This document shows positions 43,606 through 53,200 of a stretch of DNA of 64,000 nt, in pieces. Both the position numbers and the translations under genes were made by a program. The notes below the pieces were generated by a model. That model did no database searches. It was not told where the DNA came from and saw nothing but the letters and a program-made list of their open reading frames with translations. The DNA is from Siminovitchia sp047228825 (GTDB lineage Bacteria; Bacillota; Bacilli; Bacillales; Bacillaceae_C): assembly GCF_047228825.1 (NCBI RefSeq), contig NZ_JBFEGN010000005.1, positions 32,067 through 96,066 of the forward strand, given 5' to 3'. Numbering within the stretch: position 1 is the first letter of the stretch; each line of letters begins with the position of its first letter.

Positions 43606-43992
43606 GGATGTAAATGGCATCATTCCGGCGCGGTCATAGGGCCGGCCGATTTTATTGAGACAATCCAATTGGCAGCCGCTCCCATGAATGGAGTGAAAAT
43701 CGAACCATATATTTATTTGCACCCGGAACAGGCCGATACGATCACAAAAAATGTAAATCCATGCGATGTCACTGTACTCCGGTTCACTTCCCTATTATTT
43801 TTCGGCAGAGTCCCGTAATCATTATGCCTGAAGCAGGATGAAATGACGATCGCAGTACCGCTGCTTTCAATCGTTTATAAAGACAACATACCCATTGAAC
43901 ACATTTCAATAGATTTGTTGGATGCCTCTTTCTTTTTCAATGTCCGTATACATCATTCCTTCCCAACCGCGGCGCCAACGTTGCCGCCCTGA
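43606..43992 (+). pseudogene. frameshifted gene relic, family not recognised
   Basis: On the strand opposite apt and relA, one frame reads HSGAVIGPADFIETIQLAAA, MNGVKIEPYIYLHPEQADTI and KNVNPCDVT, then loses sense. A shift near 43771-43778 restores LYSGSLPYYFS in the next frame; a later segment reads AVPLLSIVYKDNIPIEHISI and ends at a stop. No start codon or ribosome site is seen. It looks like a decayed fragment of a larger gene lying in the 588-base gap between relA and apt. Confidence 0.5.
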
Positions 43993-44014
43993 AAAGAATC
44001 CTGCCAACATTAGA

Positions 44015-44527
44015 CTAAAACTTGATCAATGATAATAAATCATAACCTTCAAGTTTTTGTCTTCCAACCAAATAAGTGAGTTCAATCAGGAAAGCAATTC
44101 CGGCAACGATCCCTCCCAAACGTTCAACGAGTTCAATCGTCGCCTCAATCGTTCCGCCTGTCGCCAGCAAATCATCCGTAATGAGAACCCTTTGACCCTT
44201 TTTGATTGCATCTTTATGGATTGTTAAGGCATCTTTTCCGTACTCTTTTCCATATTCCGCTTTAATGGTTTCCCTCGGAAGCTTGCCTTCCTTCCTGACC
44301 GGGGCAAACCCGACGCCGAGTGCATACGCTACGGGACAGCCGATAATAAACCCCCGCGCTTCCGGACCGACGACGATATCCACCTTTTTTTCACGGGCGT
44401 AACGGACCATTACATCAGTGGCATATTTAAATGCTTCTCCATTATCCATTAGAGTCGTGATATCTTTAAAAAGAACGCCTTTTTTTGGCCAATCCGGAAC
44501 GATTGTAATATATTGTTTTAAGTCCAT
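44015..44527 (-). CDS. apt: adenine phosphoribosyltransferase
   Basis: Apt makes AMP from adenine and PRPP, the purine salvage step. It has the PRPP-binding signature VLITDDLLATGGT, the N-terminal YITIVPDWPKKGVLFKDIT and VGPEARGFIIGCPVAYALG. The 170-residue length is typical. GAGGAGG precedes the ATG. The start overlaps the recJ stop by ten bases, showing coupling. Confidence 0.97.
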   Translation of the reverse strand: MDLKQYITIVPDWPKKGVLFKDITTLMDNGEAFKYATDVMVRYAREKKVDIVVGPEARGFIIGCPVAYALGVGFAPVRKEGKLPRETIKAEYGKEYGKDALTIHKDAIKKGQRVLITDDLLATGGTIEATIELVERLGGIVAGIAFLIELTYLVGRQKLEGYDLLSLIKF

Positions 44528-46884
44528 GCGTCCACTTCCTCCTCACGCGGAATAGAGTGCGCAACTCTCTCCGAAAACCAATTTTTTAATTCAGGGTAAG
44601 ATGAATATAAAAAGACATTTTCAAGCTTGATCATCTCTTGTTTTTTCTGAAACGAGGGCGAATCCCCCAAATCTTTTTTCATTTTTGCCTGCTTAAGAGA
44701 AATGATCCCATCATCTATTTTAACAAAATCAAGCTCAAGAAACACTTTTGTCATGAACCGGACGGTTTCCTTGGACCAGCCCCTGTGTGCCGCCAAATCT
44801 TCTCCGTATTTATGTATATTGAATGTTCGTCTTTTTGCCAGAAAAGCATAGTACCATTTAAAGTGATCCCGCGTCGGGATGGTATGAAAAAAATGTTCCC
44901 GTTCATGGAAGAAATGGACATATATCCGGTCCGGTTTTTTACCTTTAACCAAGCATTCGATCACCGCAGTCTCAGGGGGCAAATCAAACAATACGACGTT
45001 CTTGCCGTCCATTACATATTGTTTGGCCTGCTCCTGATTTTCAATCAACACAATACGGACATCCTGAAATTCGGGAATGCGGCTTATTGTTTTTTCTTGA
45101 AAAATGATCATTTCCGCATCTTTGCCACGAAGCAGGGGCGCCCATGCTTCAAACGGCCGGTTTCCCCGAAAATCAAACAACTGCCATTCGTTGATGGCCA
45201 TATCCCTAATTAATATTTGCGGTTTCCTCTTATTATTCCATTCATTGATCGACAGTTCTCCAATAACGGACAGTGTTGCATCCGGCGATATATCGTCGGC
45301 CAGATCCCCGAGATGAAAGCCGACTCCATCCAATAAAGTACTGTTTTGGCTCAAAGTCAATTTCAGATGGGCTTGATTTCCGCCTATTTTTCTGGCATGA
45401 CTAACTTTGGCATTTTCGATCAGGAATGCCGGTTTTGGGTTGGCTGTCCCATATGGGGCAAGCCGTTCCACTTCTTTGATAGAGTCCAGAGTAATTTCAT
45501 CAAGCGGAATTGTTGCATCAAGCTCGGTAACGGGAACCAAATCCTTGGCGCCTAGCTGGCGGTTCGCTGCCCGGTTCAGCCGGCGGCGAAGTTCATCAAC
45601 ATCTTTTACATCCAGTGTCATGCCGGCTGCCATCGGATGGCCGCCGAAATGCGGAAGAATGTCGGCACATTCCAAAAGATTGGCAAACAAGTCAAATCCG
45701 GGAATGCTTCGGGCCGAACCTTTTGCCTTGCCGGTATGAGAATCATAGCTTAGGACAATCGCGGGCCGGTAAAACCGTTCGGTAATCCTTGAAGCGACAA
45801 TACCGATTACACCGGCATTCCAACCTTCTTTCCCGATCACGAGCACTTTATTTTCGGAAAGGGGATAAGCCGCGGCAATCATTTCGATCGCTTCTTTCGT
45901 CATTTCTGACACCAATGTTTGCCGCTGTTTATTCAATTCCTCAATTTCATCGGCCAAAAGAACTGCCTCATCCATATTCTTTGCCATCAACAAGTTTACA
46001 GCAGGATCGGCACTTCCCAGCCGTCCCGCCGCATTCAGGCGGGGTCCGATTGCAAAGCCTAGCGTTTCTTCGTTCATATCGGCAAACTGGACGCCTGCCA
46101 ATTTGCCAAGGGCAAGCAGGCCGGGCCTTTTTGTCGCTGACAGCATTTGCAATCCCTTCTTGACAATGAGGCGATTTTCTCCTGTAAGGGGGACAAGATC
46201 ACAGACCGTGCCAATGGCCGCCAAGTCAAGCAAATCATGCGGAATTTTTCCGTATAATGCATGGGCAAGCTTAAAGGCAACGCCCACTCCCGCCAAGCTT
46301 GGAAAAGGATAGGCGCCTGCCTTGAATTTCGGGTGAATGATGGCAAAAGCTTCAGGAATTTCATCCCGCAATTCGTGGTGATCCGTAATAATCAAATCAA
46401 TACCGAGCTCTTTCGCCACGAATGCTTCGTGTATCGCCGAAATGCCGGTATCAACCGTAATAATCAGTTGAATGCCCTCGGCAAAAGCTTTCCGGAAAGC
46501 GGCTTCATTCGGCCCGTAGCCTTCCGTAAAACGGTTTGGTATGTAGAAATCAACTACCGCTCCCATTTCCTTTAAGACAGTCATCAACAACGACGTGCTG
46601 GTAACGCCGTCGGCATCATAATCGCCATACACAAGAACAGGTTCTTTTTTGTCGATCGCCCTTTTGATTCGCTCCACCGCATTTTGCATATCAGGCATTA
46701 AAAATGGATCGTGAAATTCAGCCTGCTCAACATGCAAAAAAATTCTTGCCTCTTCGGGAGAGTCAAATCCCCGATTGACAAGCAATGCGGCGGCAAGTGT
46801 ACTGATACCAAGCTGCCGGGCCAGCTCCTGAACCTTGTCTCTGTCTGTACGCCGGACGATCCAGCGGGTTTTCGCTTGTAACAT
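44518..46884 (-). CDS. recJ: single-stranded-DNA-specific exonuclease RecJ
   Basis: A 5'-3' ssDNA exonuclease used in recombination and mismatch repair. The DHH phosphoesterase domain carries YGDYDADGVTS and LIITDHHELRDEIP; the DHHA1 domain has GGHPMAAGMTL. A C-terminal RecJ-specific extension follows, as in Firmicutes, giving 788 residues. The ATG at 46884 (GAGGTGA upstream) is preferred over one 17 codons earlier. Operon with apt. Confidence 0.96.
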   Translation of the reverse strand: MLQAKTRWIVRRTDRDKVQELARQLGISTLAAALLVNRGFDSPEEARIFLHVEQAEFHDPFLMPDMQNAVERIKRAIDKKEPVLVYGDYDADGVTSTSLLMTVLKEMGAVVDFYIPNRFTEGYGPNEAAFRKAFAEGIQLIITVDTGISAIHEAFVAKELGIDLIITDHHELRDEIPEAFAIIHPKFKAGAYPFPSLAGVGVAFKLAHALYGKIPHDLLDLAAIGTVCDLVPLTGENRLIVKKGLQMLSATKRPGLLALGKLAGVQFADMNEETLGFAIGPRLNAAGRLGSADPAVNLLMAKNMDEAVLLADEIEELNKQRQTLVSEMTKEAIEMIAAAYPLSENKVLVIGKEGWNAGVIGIVASRITERFYRPAIVLSYDSHTGKAKGSARSIPGFDLFANLLECADILPHFGGHPMAAGMTLDVKDVDELRRRLNRAANRQLGAKDLVPVTELDATIPLDEITLDSIKEVERLAPYGTANPKPAFLIENAKVSHARKIGGNQAHLKLTLSQNSTLLDGVGFHLGDLADDISPDATLSVIGELSINEWNNKRKPQILIRDMAINEWQLFDFRGNRPFEAWAPLLRGKDAEMIIFQEKTISRIPEFQDVRIVLIENQEQAKQYVMDGKNVVLFDLPPETAVIECLVKGKKPDRIYVHFFHEREHFFHTIPTRDHFKWYYAFLAKRRTFNIHKYGEDLAAHRGWSKETVRFMTKVFLELDFVKIDDGIISLKQAKMKKDLGDSPSFQKKQEMIKLENVFLYSSYPELKNWFSERVAHSIPREEEVDAWT

Positions 46885-46961
46885 TTCTTCACCTCTCAGA
46901 GCATCTATTATACAGAAGAGACCAAGCCCTTTCAACGGAAAGAAACGGCTTTTTCACCACA

Positions 46962-47879
46962 TTATTGTTCTTGTGTTTCATCATCATCCCCAGCATAAAA
47001 CGGATTAATATGCATCAGGACATTATGGACATTTGGATGCTGGAGAAGCAGTCTTTTCACCTTTTTCCCGACTCGGTGGCCTTCTGCAACAGTCATATCC
47101 GGATCAACCGCAATCTTTAAATCAATAACGACGTAATAGCCCGACTTTCGGGCATACAGCTCGTCAATTCGTTTGACTTCAGGAACAGAAGAAACGATTT
47201 TTCTAAATTCAACTGTTTCCTGTTCATCCAGCACGTGATCCAATGTATTATATATCGCTTCGGCACCAAGCTTCCATGCCATCAAGACGACCATCAGGGA
47301 CACCAACAATCCGGCCACGGGGTCGCCGTAAACGAGCCAGTTGATTTGAAAATGCTTGCCGAGAAGGGATGCACCGATCCCGGCCAGGGCCGCCAGCGAA
47401 GAATAGACGTCGGAACGATGTTCAAATGCGTTGACAATGAGCGCTTCACTGTTCAGTTTTTTGCCGAGCCGGTATTTATAGCGAAACAGGATTTCCTTTA
47501 CAACAATCGAAATAACGACGGCATAAATTGCCAATCCCCCCGGCGCTTTGACCGGGTTAAAAAAGGAAGAGAACGAAGACTTTCCGATTTGCAGCCCCGC
47601 GATAAATAATATGACGGCAACGATGATCGCGGCGATCGACTCCGCCTTGCCGTGACCATACGGGTGCTCCTCATCGGGCGGCTGTTTCGCTGCACGCAAC
47701 CCTACATACACCGCCAGTGAACCGGCAATATCGGAAGCTGAGTGAATGGCGTCGGCTATAAGGGCTTTACTTTGTGATTGCAGCCCGATCATGCCTTTGA
47801 CAATCGTCAACAATACATTAATGATAATCCCGATCCAGGCGGCAAATTCCGCCTGCTTAAACCGACGGTTTTGTTCCAT
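46962..47879 (-). CDS. cation diffusion facilitator family transporter
   Basis: A CDF divalent-metal/proton antiporter of 305 residues with six membrane helices. TM2 has ALIADAIHSASDIAGS and TM5 has NAFEHRSDVYSS, followed by a cytosolic C-terminal domain (VKRIDELYARKSGYYVVIDL) that binds metal. HPYGHGKAE lies in the TM2-3 loop. Candidate substrates are Mn, Zn or Fe; the H-x3-D type metal sites do not settle which. GGAGAA precedes the ATG. Confidence 0.92.
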   Translation of the reverse strand: MEQNRRFKQAEFAAWIGIIINVLLTIVKGMIGLQSQSKALIADAIHSASDIAGSLAVYVGLRAAKQPPDEEHPYGHGKAESIAAIIVAVILFIAGLQIGKSSFSSFFNPVKAPGGLAIYAVVISIVVKEILFRYKYRLGKKLNSEALIVNAFEHRSDVYSSLAALAGIGASLLGKHFQINWLVYGDPVAGLLVSLMVVLMAWKLGAEAIYNTLDHVLDEQETVEFRKIVSSVPEVKRIDELYARKSGYYVVIDLKIAVDPDMTVAEGHRVGKKVKRLLLQHPNVHNVLMHINPFYAGDDDETQEQ

Positions 47880-47930
47880 AAAAACATTCTCCTTAAACCT
47901 TTGCTGGTATTATACTGCCCTTTTTAACAA

Positions 47931-47955
47931 GAAAAGCCGCAATATGCGGCTTTTC
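47931..47955 (-). terminator. terminator downstream of secDF
   Basis: GAAAAGCCGCA and TGCGGCTTTTC arms around ATA; it lies past the repeat units that follow secDF. Confidence 0.8.
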
Positions 47956-48020
47956 TTATAAATTTGCTCTTTCGGCTTTTGGCCTCTTACTTCCCAGAAA
48001 GAACGCACCAGCGTTTTTTC
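47955..48020 (-). repeat. dispersed intergenic repeat, copy R2b
   Basis: On the minus strand it reads AAGAAAAAACGCTGGTGCG, then TTCTTTCTGGGAAGTAAGAG and AAAGAGCAAATTTATAAG. It is directly adjacent to copy R2a. The frame runs through RKNAGAFFLGSKR. It lacks the internal GGATTTGTTTAAAT block present in R1, R2a and R3. Confidence 0.7.
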
Positions 48021-48101
48021 TTATAAATTGGCAGTTCGCCCATTTAAACAAATCCAACCTGCCGCTCTGACTTCTAAGATAAACGCGCCCGCGTTTTTCC
48101 T
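48018..48101 (-). repeat. dispersed intergenic repeat, copy R2a
   Basis: On the minus strand it reads AGGAAAAACGCGGGCGCGTT, then AGAAGTCAGAG, CAGGTTGGATTTGTTTAAAT and GGCGAACTGCCAATTTATAAG. It matches R1 block by block and runs on into R2b. It begins within three bases of the secDF stop. The peptide frame across it is RSQSGRLDLFKWANCQFIR. Confidence 0.7.
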
Positions 48102-48103
48102 GC

Positions 48104-50371
48104 TTAAACCTGCGGCTCATCCGACCATTTCTTTTTCTCTTTTACAGTTACGATCGGACCTTTTTTCTTTAACTCTTTTACTTTCAGGTCATACCAAAGC
48201 TGCGCAGAGATAAAAATGGATGAATAGGTTCCGGCAAGCAGCCCTACCAGTAAAGCGACCGAAAAGGCCCTGATGGACTCGCTTCCGAATATGAGCAATG
48301 CGACCACTGTAATAATGACCGTTAAAACGGTATTGATGGAGCGTGTCAAGGTTTGCCGCAGTCCGGTGTTGACGATATCTGCGATATCTTCCTCGGTCCG
48401 CAGCCGTTTTTTCGCCCTCATATTTTCCCTGATCCGGTCAAATGTAACAATTGTGTCATTGATGGAGTACCCGACTATCGTCAAGATGGCGGCAATGAAA
48501 GTCAGATCTACCTCCAGCCTGGTCAGACTGAAAAACGCGACGATGAAAAAAGCGTCATGAACCAGTCCGAGGACTGACGACAAGCCCATCGAAAACTCAA
48601 ATCGGAGTGATACATATATAATGATGCCAATGGCGGCGATCACGAGGGCATATAATGCATTTTTGGCCAATTCTTTTCCAACTGTCGGCGACACCGTACT
48701 TACATTTGGGTCGGAACCATATTTATCATTGAACCGCTCTTTTAATTGGGCTATTTCTTCGTTGGTCATGACACCTTTATATCGGGCGACACCAATTTCC
48801 TGGTTAGCACCCGACAGGACGATATCATCTGTTTGAATACCGGCAGCAGCCAATTCCGACTTTACTTCTTCGGTTGTTAACGGCTTTCCGGCATCAAATT
48901 CAATCCGGGTTCCGCTTGAAAAGTCAATTCCCAGGTTTAATCGGAACATGCCGAGAACGATGGCGCCCGCCAAAAGCAAAACGATTGACAGCCCGTAAAA
49001 TTTCTTTCTGTTGTGAACGAAATCAAAACGGTCAAACGGAGTTTTTAAATCATGCGCCGTCACGTTTTCCGCCAAGTCGTGAATTTCCGATTTTTTCACG
49101 CCAAACCAGCCCGGTTTCTTATTGAGGAACTTGCTGTTAATCCAAAGTCCAAGCAGGAGCCTGGAACCATAAACTGCCGTCAGAAAACTCATTAAGATGC
49201 TCAAAATAAGCATCGTGGCAAATCCTTTTACCGAGCTTGTCCCGAAGTAAAAAAGCACTGCGCCCGCCAAAAGGGTCGTAATATTGGCATCCAAAATAGC
49301 AACAAAGGATTGTTTATTTCCCGCCTGAAAGGCGGAACGAAGTGAACGTCCCAGTTTGATTTCTTCTTTTAATCTTTCATATGTCAGGATGTTTGCATCC
49401 ACTGCCATGCCGACCCCGAGAATCAAAGCAGCAATTCCCGGAAGGGTAAGCACTCCATTCATTAAAGAAAATACGAGTAAAATCAAATAAATATAAATCG
49501 ATAATGTGATCGTTGCAATGACACCCGGAAAACGGTAATAGAAGATCATGAACAAGAATATGATCGCAATCCCGATGATTCCGGCGGTAACCGTCTTATC
49601 CATTGCCTGCTCACCAAACTTGGCTCCCACGGATGTCGAATATACTTCCTTTAATTTCACGGGAAGCGCCCCGGCATTCAACAAATTGGCGAGGTTTTCG
49701 GCTTCTTCTTTTGTAAAGCTGCCTTCAATGGAAACATCCGTCTGGTTGAACACCCGGTTTACGTTGGGCGCAGACAACAGTTTCTGATTGCCTTTTACGG
49801 CCGCCTCTTTATAAGAGTCTACTCCTTCTTCAAAGTCCATCCAGATCGCCAGCTGGTTGTTCGGTTTCATGCTGAGAATTTTTTTGGTGACTTCCCTGAA
49901 TTTCTGTTTGTCTTTTAATTGCACAAGGACGATTGGCTGGTTTGTGTCAGGAGAAAAGCTCATCTTGGCCGCTCCTTCGACAAGGTCCGCCCCATTCAGC
50001 ATGACATTGTCATTTACATCACGAAATGTAAGGGTAGCCTGGGTGCCAAGAATCTCCCTTGCCTGATTTTGGTCTTCCACCCCTGCCAGCTGGACCCTGA
50101 TGCGGTTATTGCCCTCAATTTGTATGATTGGTTCGCTCACGCCGAGCACATTAACACGCCTGTTTAACGCATCTGTCGTATGCACGAGCGTTTCCCGGGT
50201 AATTTTTTGGCCATCTTTGGCCGGTTCCACTTCATATAACACCTCAAATCCGCCTTGCAGATCGAGGCCAAGCTTAATGTGATCGATAATATTTTTTGTA
50301 GTGGTTCCGGTAATTCCGGCCAGGCAAATAATGATTAGAAAAAAGGCGATAATCCTGCTTCTTTTTACCAT
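48104..50371 (-). CDS. secDF: protein translocase SecDF (fused)
   Basis: SecDF uses the proton gradient to help pull proteins through SecYEG. A SecD half (LGLDLQGGFEVLYEVEPA, then a large extracytoplasmic domain and six helices) is fused to a SecF half (LNLGIDFSSGTRIEFDAGKP, six helices), 755 residues in all. Fused SecDF is standard in Bacillus. The ATG at 50371 with AAGGAGGAC upstream is chosen. It ends beside repeat copies R2a and R2b. Confidence 0.96.
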   Translation of the reverse strand: MVKRSRIIAFFLIIICLAGITGTTTKNIIDHIKLGLDLQGGFEVLYEVEPAKDGQKITRETLVHTTDALNRRVNVLGVSEPIIQIEGNNRIRVQLAGVEDQNQAREILGTQATLTFRDVNDNVMLNGADLVEGAAKMSFSPDTNQPIVLVQLKDKQKFREVTKKILSMKPNNQLAIWMDFEEGVDSYKEAAVKGNQKLLSAPNVNRVFNQTDVSIEGSFTKEEAENLANLLNAGALPVKLKEVYSTSVGAKFGEQAMDKTVTAGIIGIAIIFLFMIFYYRFPGVIATITLSIYIYLILLVFSLMNGVLTLPGIAALILGVGMAVDANILTYERLKEEIKLGRSLRSAFQAGNKQSFVAILDANITTLLAGAVLFYFGTSSVKGFATMLILSILMSFLTAVYGSRLLLGLWINSKFLNKKPGWFGVKKSEIHDLAENVTAHDLKTPFDRFDFVHNRKKFYGLSIVLLLAGAIVLGMFRLNLGIDFSSGTRIEFDAGKPLTTEEVKSELAAAGIQTDDIVLSGANQEIGVARYKGVMTNEEIAQLKERFNDKYGSDPNVSTVSPTVGKELAKNALYALVIAAIGIIIYVSLRFEFSMGLSSVLGLVHDAFFIVAFFSLTRLEVDLTFIAAILTIVGYSINDTIVTFDRIRENMRAKKRLRTEEDIADIVNTGLRQTLTRSINTVLTVIITVVALLIFGSESIRAFSVALLVGLLAGTYSSIFISAQLWYDLKVKELKKKGPIVTVKEKKKWSDEPQV

Positions 50372-50459
50372 TAAAAATAAGTCCTCCTTGGAAATGAAGA
50401 GCATTCAATTTTGAAAAAACTTCCATTTAGATTATGAAACAAGAAAAAAGGTGTGTCAA

Positions 50460-50774
50460 TTAAGTCTTATGCGTTCCGAGCAATTGCTGCAGATCTTCGT
50501 TATCCAAATCTTTCAGAAGATCGGGAGATCGAAAGGCTTCTACAGTTGCATAATTCATATAATCTCCCGGCTTGACCGACATGATATCGGCTACAAGCTC
50601 GTATATGCGTATCCCTTCTTTTGGATTTTTCCATTTTTTGATCTTTAAAAAATGCCAAATGTCTTCTTTGTTGACCTTGTCGTAGCCGAGGACTTCGAAC
50701 TCCTCCGCTTTGCTCGCCAAGGCGGGTTTGAGCATACTGAAATAATCATCGTATACATGTTTATCTTTGGACAT
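50460..50774 (-). CDS. comN: post-transcriptional regulator ComN
   Basis: A 104-residue ComN family protein (HVYDDYFSMLKPALASKAEE, then KVNKEDIWHFLKIKKWKNPK, LVADIMSVKPGDYMNYATVE). In B. subtilis ComN (YrzD) promotes accumulation of comE mRNA and localises to poles through DivIVA, tying it to competence. It lies upstream of secDF, opposite spoVB. The ATG is preceded by AAAGGTGG. Confidence 0.88.
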   Translation of the reverse strand: MSKDKHVYDDYFSMLKPALASKAEEFEVLGYDKVNKEDIWHFLKIKKWKNPKEGIRIYELVADIMSVKPGDYMNYATVEAFRSPDLLKDLDNEDLQQLLGTHKT

Positions 50775-50891
50775 CTTTTAACCACCTTTCTCTGCAAGGT
50801 GATAAGACGAGAACTTGTCATGCTTTGTCCCACATCTTGCATATACATTATTGTAATCGAATTGACCATTTTTGAGAAGGCAGGGAAACAG

Positions 50892-52436
50892 ATGTCAAAG
50901 TTTTTAAAGGGTACGATGATCCTAATGGCAGCGGGGCTGATTACAAGGCTCCTGGGCTTTATTAATAGAATTGTCATTGCACGGCTGATCGGGGAAGAGG
51001 GGGTCGGACTGTACATGATGGCCTACCCGACTCTTGTTCTCGTCATTACCATCACCCAGTTGGGGCTCCCTGTGGCGATTTCAAAAGCGGTTGCCGAGGC
51101 GGATGCGCGCGGGGATCAGCAAAAAATAAAAAATATTCTTGTCGTTTCCCTATCAGTGACCGGAACATTATCGTTCATTTTTACTCCGGCCCTGATCTTG
51201 CTGGCCCCGCAGTTAGCAGAAACGTTATTCACAGATCAAAGAATTTACTATCCGCTTGTTGCCATTACCCCCATTATTCCAATCATCGCCATTTCATCTG
51301 TCATCAGGGGCTATTTTCAGGGAAAACAAAACATGAAGCCTTCGGCTGTCTCCCAAGTCATCGAACAGCTTGCCAGAATTACTTTGATTGCAGTGCTGAC
51401 AAATGCATTTATCCCGCACGGCGTCGAATATGCCGCAGCGGCCGCAATGGTTGCTTCTGTTATTGGTGAATTCATTTCTCTTTGTTACTTGTTTACTGTC
51501 TTTAAAGTAAAAAAGAAGTTCCGGGTACGCAGAAACTTCCTGAAAGATTTAAAAGCCGGAAGAAAAACACTTTCGGAGCTGATGAGGGTCGCCATTCCGG
51601 CAACCGGAAGCCGGATGATCGGGTCATTGTCCTGGTTTTTTGAGCCGATTGTCGTTTCCCAAAGCCTGCTCATCGCCGGTATAGCTGCCGGGGTTGCAAC
51701 GAAACAGTACGGACTGTTAACGGGGTATGCCCTTCCTTTGCTTTCGCTTCCCTCTTTTATCACTTTTGCTTTGGCTACGTCACTGGTCCCCGCCATTAGT
51801 GAAGCCAATGTTGTCAGAAACTATAAACTGGTAGAACACAGGCTCCAGCAGGCATTGCGCTTTGCACTTTTGACCGGCGGTTTGTCTGTTGTTGTTTTGT
51901 TTACGTTTGCCGAACCATTAATGGCCACGATCTACGGATCTGATAATGGCGCCCATTTTATTCGATTAATGGCTCCGTTTTTCATTTTTCATTATTATCA
52001 GGGGCCATTGCAGGCCATTTTACAGGCACTTGATCTGGCGAGGGCTGCCATGATCAATAGTTTGATCGGAGCCATCGTCAAGCTGGCGGTCATTTTCGCA
52101 TTGGCTACGAGGCCTGAATTTGGCATTAACGGTGCGGCATTGGGAATCGCTACAGCAACGGTGCTTGTAACCGCCCTTCACTACGCGACAGCCTTGAAAA
52201 GAGTTCAGTTTACAGTGTACGTGAAAGATTATGTCAAGTTTTTTGCGGCAGCCATTTTATCAGGGTGGAGCGGAAAAATTTGTTATGGGATGTTGGAAAT
52301 CGAGCCCATGATTTTCAAGCTGATCGCCGGCATTGGGATTACGGCCGTTATTTATTGTACTTTCATATTTTCGTTCAAACTGGCGACAAAAAGCGATATG
52401 CAAAAAATTCCGATCATCGGAGCCATTTTTAAATAA
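50892..52436 (+). CDS. spoVB: stage V sporulation protein B (MOP-family polysaccharide exporter)
   Basis: A 514-residue membrane protein with about 14 helices, of the MurJ/MviN-like MOP superfamily, and most like SpoVB: SKFLKGTMILMAAGLITRLL, then VPAISEANVVRNYKLVEHRL and FFIFHYYQGPLQAILQALDL. SpoVB is needed for spore cortex synthesis and probably flips lipid-linked precursors. The start at 50892 is the standard N-terminus after a GGCAGGGA ribosome site; the frame further upstream is antisense to comN. Confidence 0.93.
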   Translation: MSKFLKGTMILMAAGLITRLLGFINRIVIARLIGEEGVGLYMMAYPTLVLVITITQLGLPVAISKAVAEADARGDQQKIKNILVVSLSVTGTLSFIFTPALILLAPQLAETLFTDQRIYYPLVAITPIIPIIAISSVIRGYFQGKQNMKPSAVSQVIEQLARITLIAVLTNAFIPHGVEYAAAAAMVASVIGEFISLCYLFTVFKVKKKFRVRRNFLKDLKAGRKTLSELMRVAIPATGSRMIGSLSWFFEPIVVSQSLLIAGIAAGVATKQYGLLTGYALPLLSLPSFITFALATSLVPAISEANVVRNYKLVEHRLQQALRFALLTGGLSVVVLFTFAEPLMATIYGSDNGAHFIRLMAPFFIFHYYQGPLQAILQALDLARAAMINSLIGAIVKLAVIFALATRPEFGINGAALGIATATVLVTALHYATALKRVQFTVYVKDYVKFFAAAILSGWSGKICYGMLEIEPMIFKLIAGIGITAVIYCTFIFSFKLATKSDMQKIPIIGAIFK

Positions 52437-52462
52437 ACAATCCCGAAGACGGGATTGTTTAT
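52434..52462. terminator. terminator after spoVB
   Basis: TAAACAATCCCG and CGGGATTGTTTA arms around AAGA; the stem starts in the spoVB stop codon. Confidence 0.82.
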
Positions 52463-52537
52463 TTGGATCTATCGAAATCGGCGGGAGATGCAAACCAACA
52501 ATCAGTACGGGACGAAAGCAGCCGATTGATAGAAAGT

Positions 52538-53200
52538 TTATTTATTTTTTTTGTCGTCATAATCAACATAAAATTGACCATCTTGATAACTGCAGAAAGA
52601 AATGTCTTCAATTTCTCCAAATCCTCTGCTATTTAATTCTCTTTTAAGCCATTCTTCTGTTTTATTGGATTCTTTCAAGGCCTGCTGCTGTATTTTTCCC
52701 TCCAATATAAGCGGGATTGTAAAAGAGCCTTTTCCTTTCCTTTTGTTGTTGCTTTTTTTAAAAACAGACAGCTCGCCAGACGTCTCCAAAATGGCAAATT
52801 CGACATCCCCAATATTGGTTATATCTTTTTGCCGAAGCTGCATGAGCAGGTCATCAAAATTATAGCGGTGTTTTCTCATTTCTTTTTCGTCGATTTTTCC
52901 ATGTTGAATGATCAGGGACGGCTTGCCGTCAACGATGTCTCTAAATTTGCGGCTTTTTAATGAGCCGAAAGCCATTCCAATTTGGATGAGGAGGAGCACG
53001 GCCATGGGGACAATTGTATGCATAATCGGGTCCTTATGCTGTTCAATGGCAATAACGGCCATTTCACCCATCATGATAAAAACGACCAGGTCAAGGACAC
53101 TTAATTCCCCAATTTCCCTTTTGCCCATTACGCGGAATATGACAAGAATCACACCGTACAAGATCACCGTTCTCAAGATAATGGTTGCAAATTCCATCAA
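52538..53200 (-). CDS. yrbG: DUF421 domain membrane protein YrbG
   Basis: A 220-residue DUF421 protein: three N-terminal membrane helices (FATIILRTVILYGVILVIFR, then MGKREIGELSVLDLVVFIMM) and a cytosolic C-terminal domain with FDDLLMQLRQKDITNIGDVE and ILETSGELSVF. The family is common in spore formers; function not assigned. The frame opens with TTG-ATG: the TTG at 53200 is best spaced from AAGGAG, the ATG is one codon later. Between spoVB and the yrzE-like gene, as in B. subtilis. Confidence 0.9.
   Translation of the reverse strand: MMEFATIILRTVILYGVILVIFRVMGKREIGELSVLDLVVFIMMGEMAVIAIEQHKDPIMHTIVPMAVLLLIQIGMAFGSLKSRKFRDIVDGKPSLIIQHGKIDEKEMRKHRYNFDDLLMQLRQKDITNIGDVEFAILETSGELSVFKKSNNKRKGKGSFTIPLILEGKIQQQALKESNKTEEWLKRELNSRGFGEIEDISFCSYQDGQFYVDYDDKKNK

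Noticed and set aside
44638..45213. 191-codon plus-strand frame inside recJ
   Set aside because: Antisense to the RecJ C-terminal extension; no recognisable domain.
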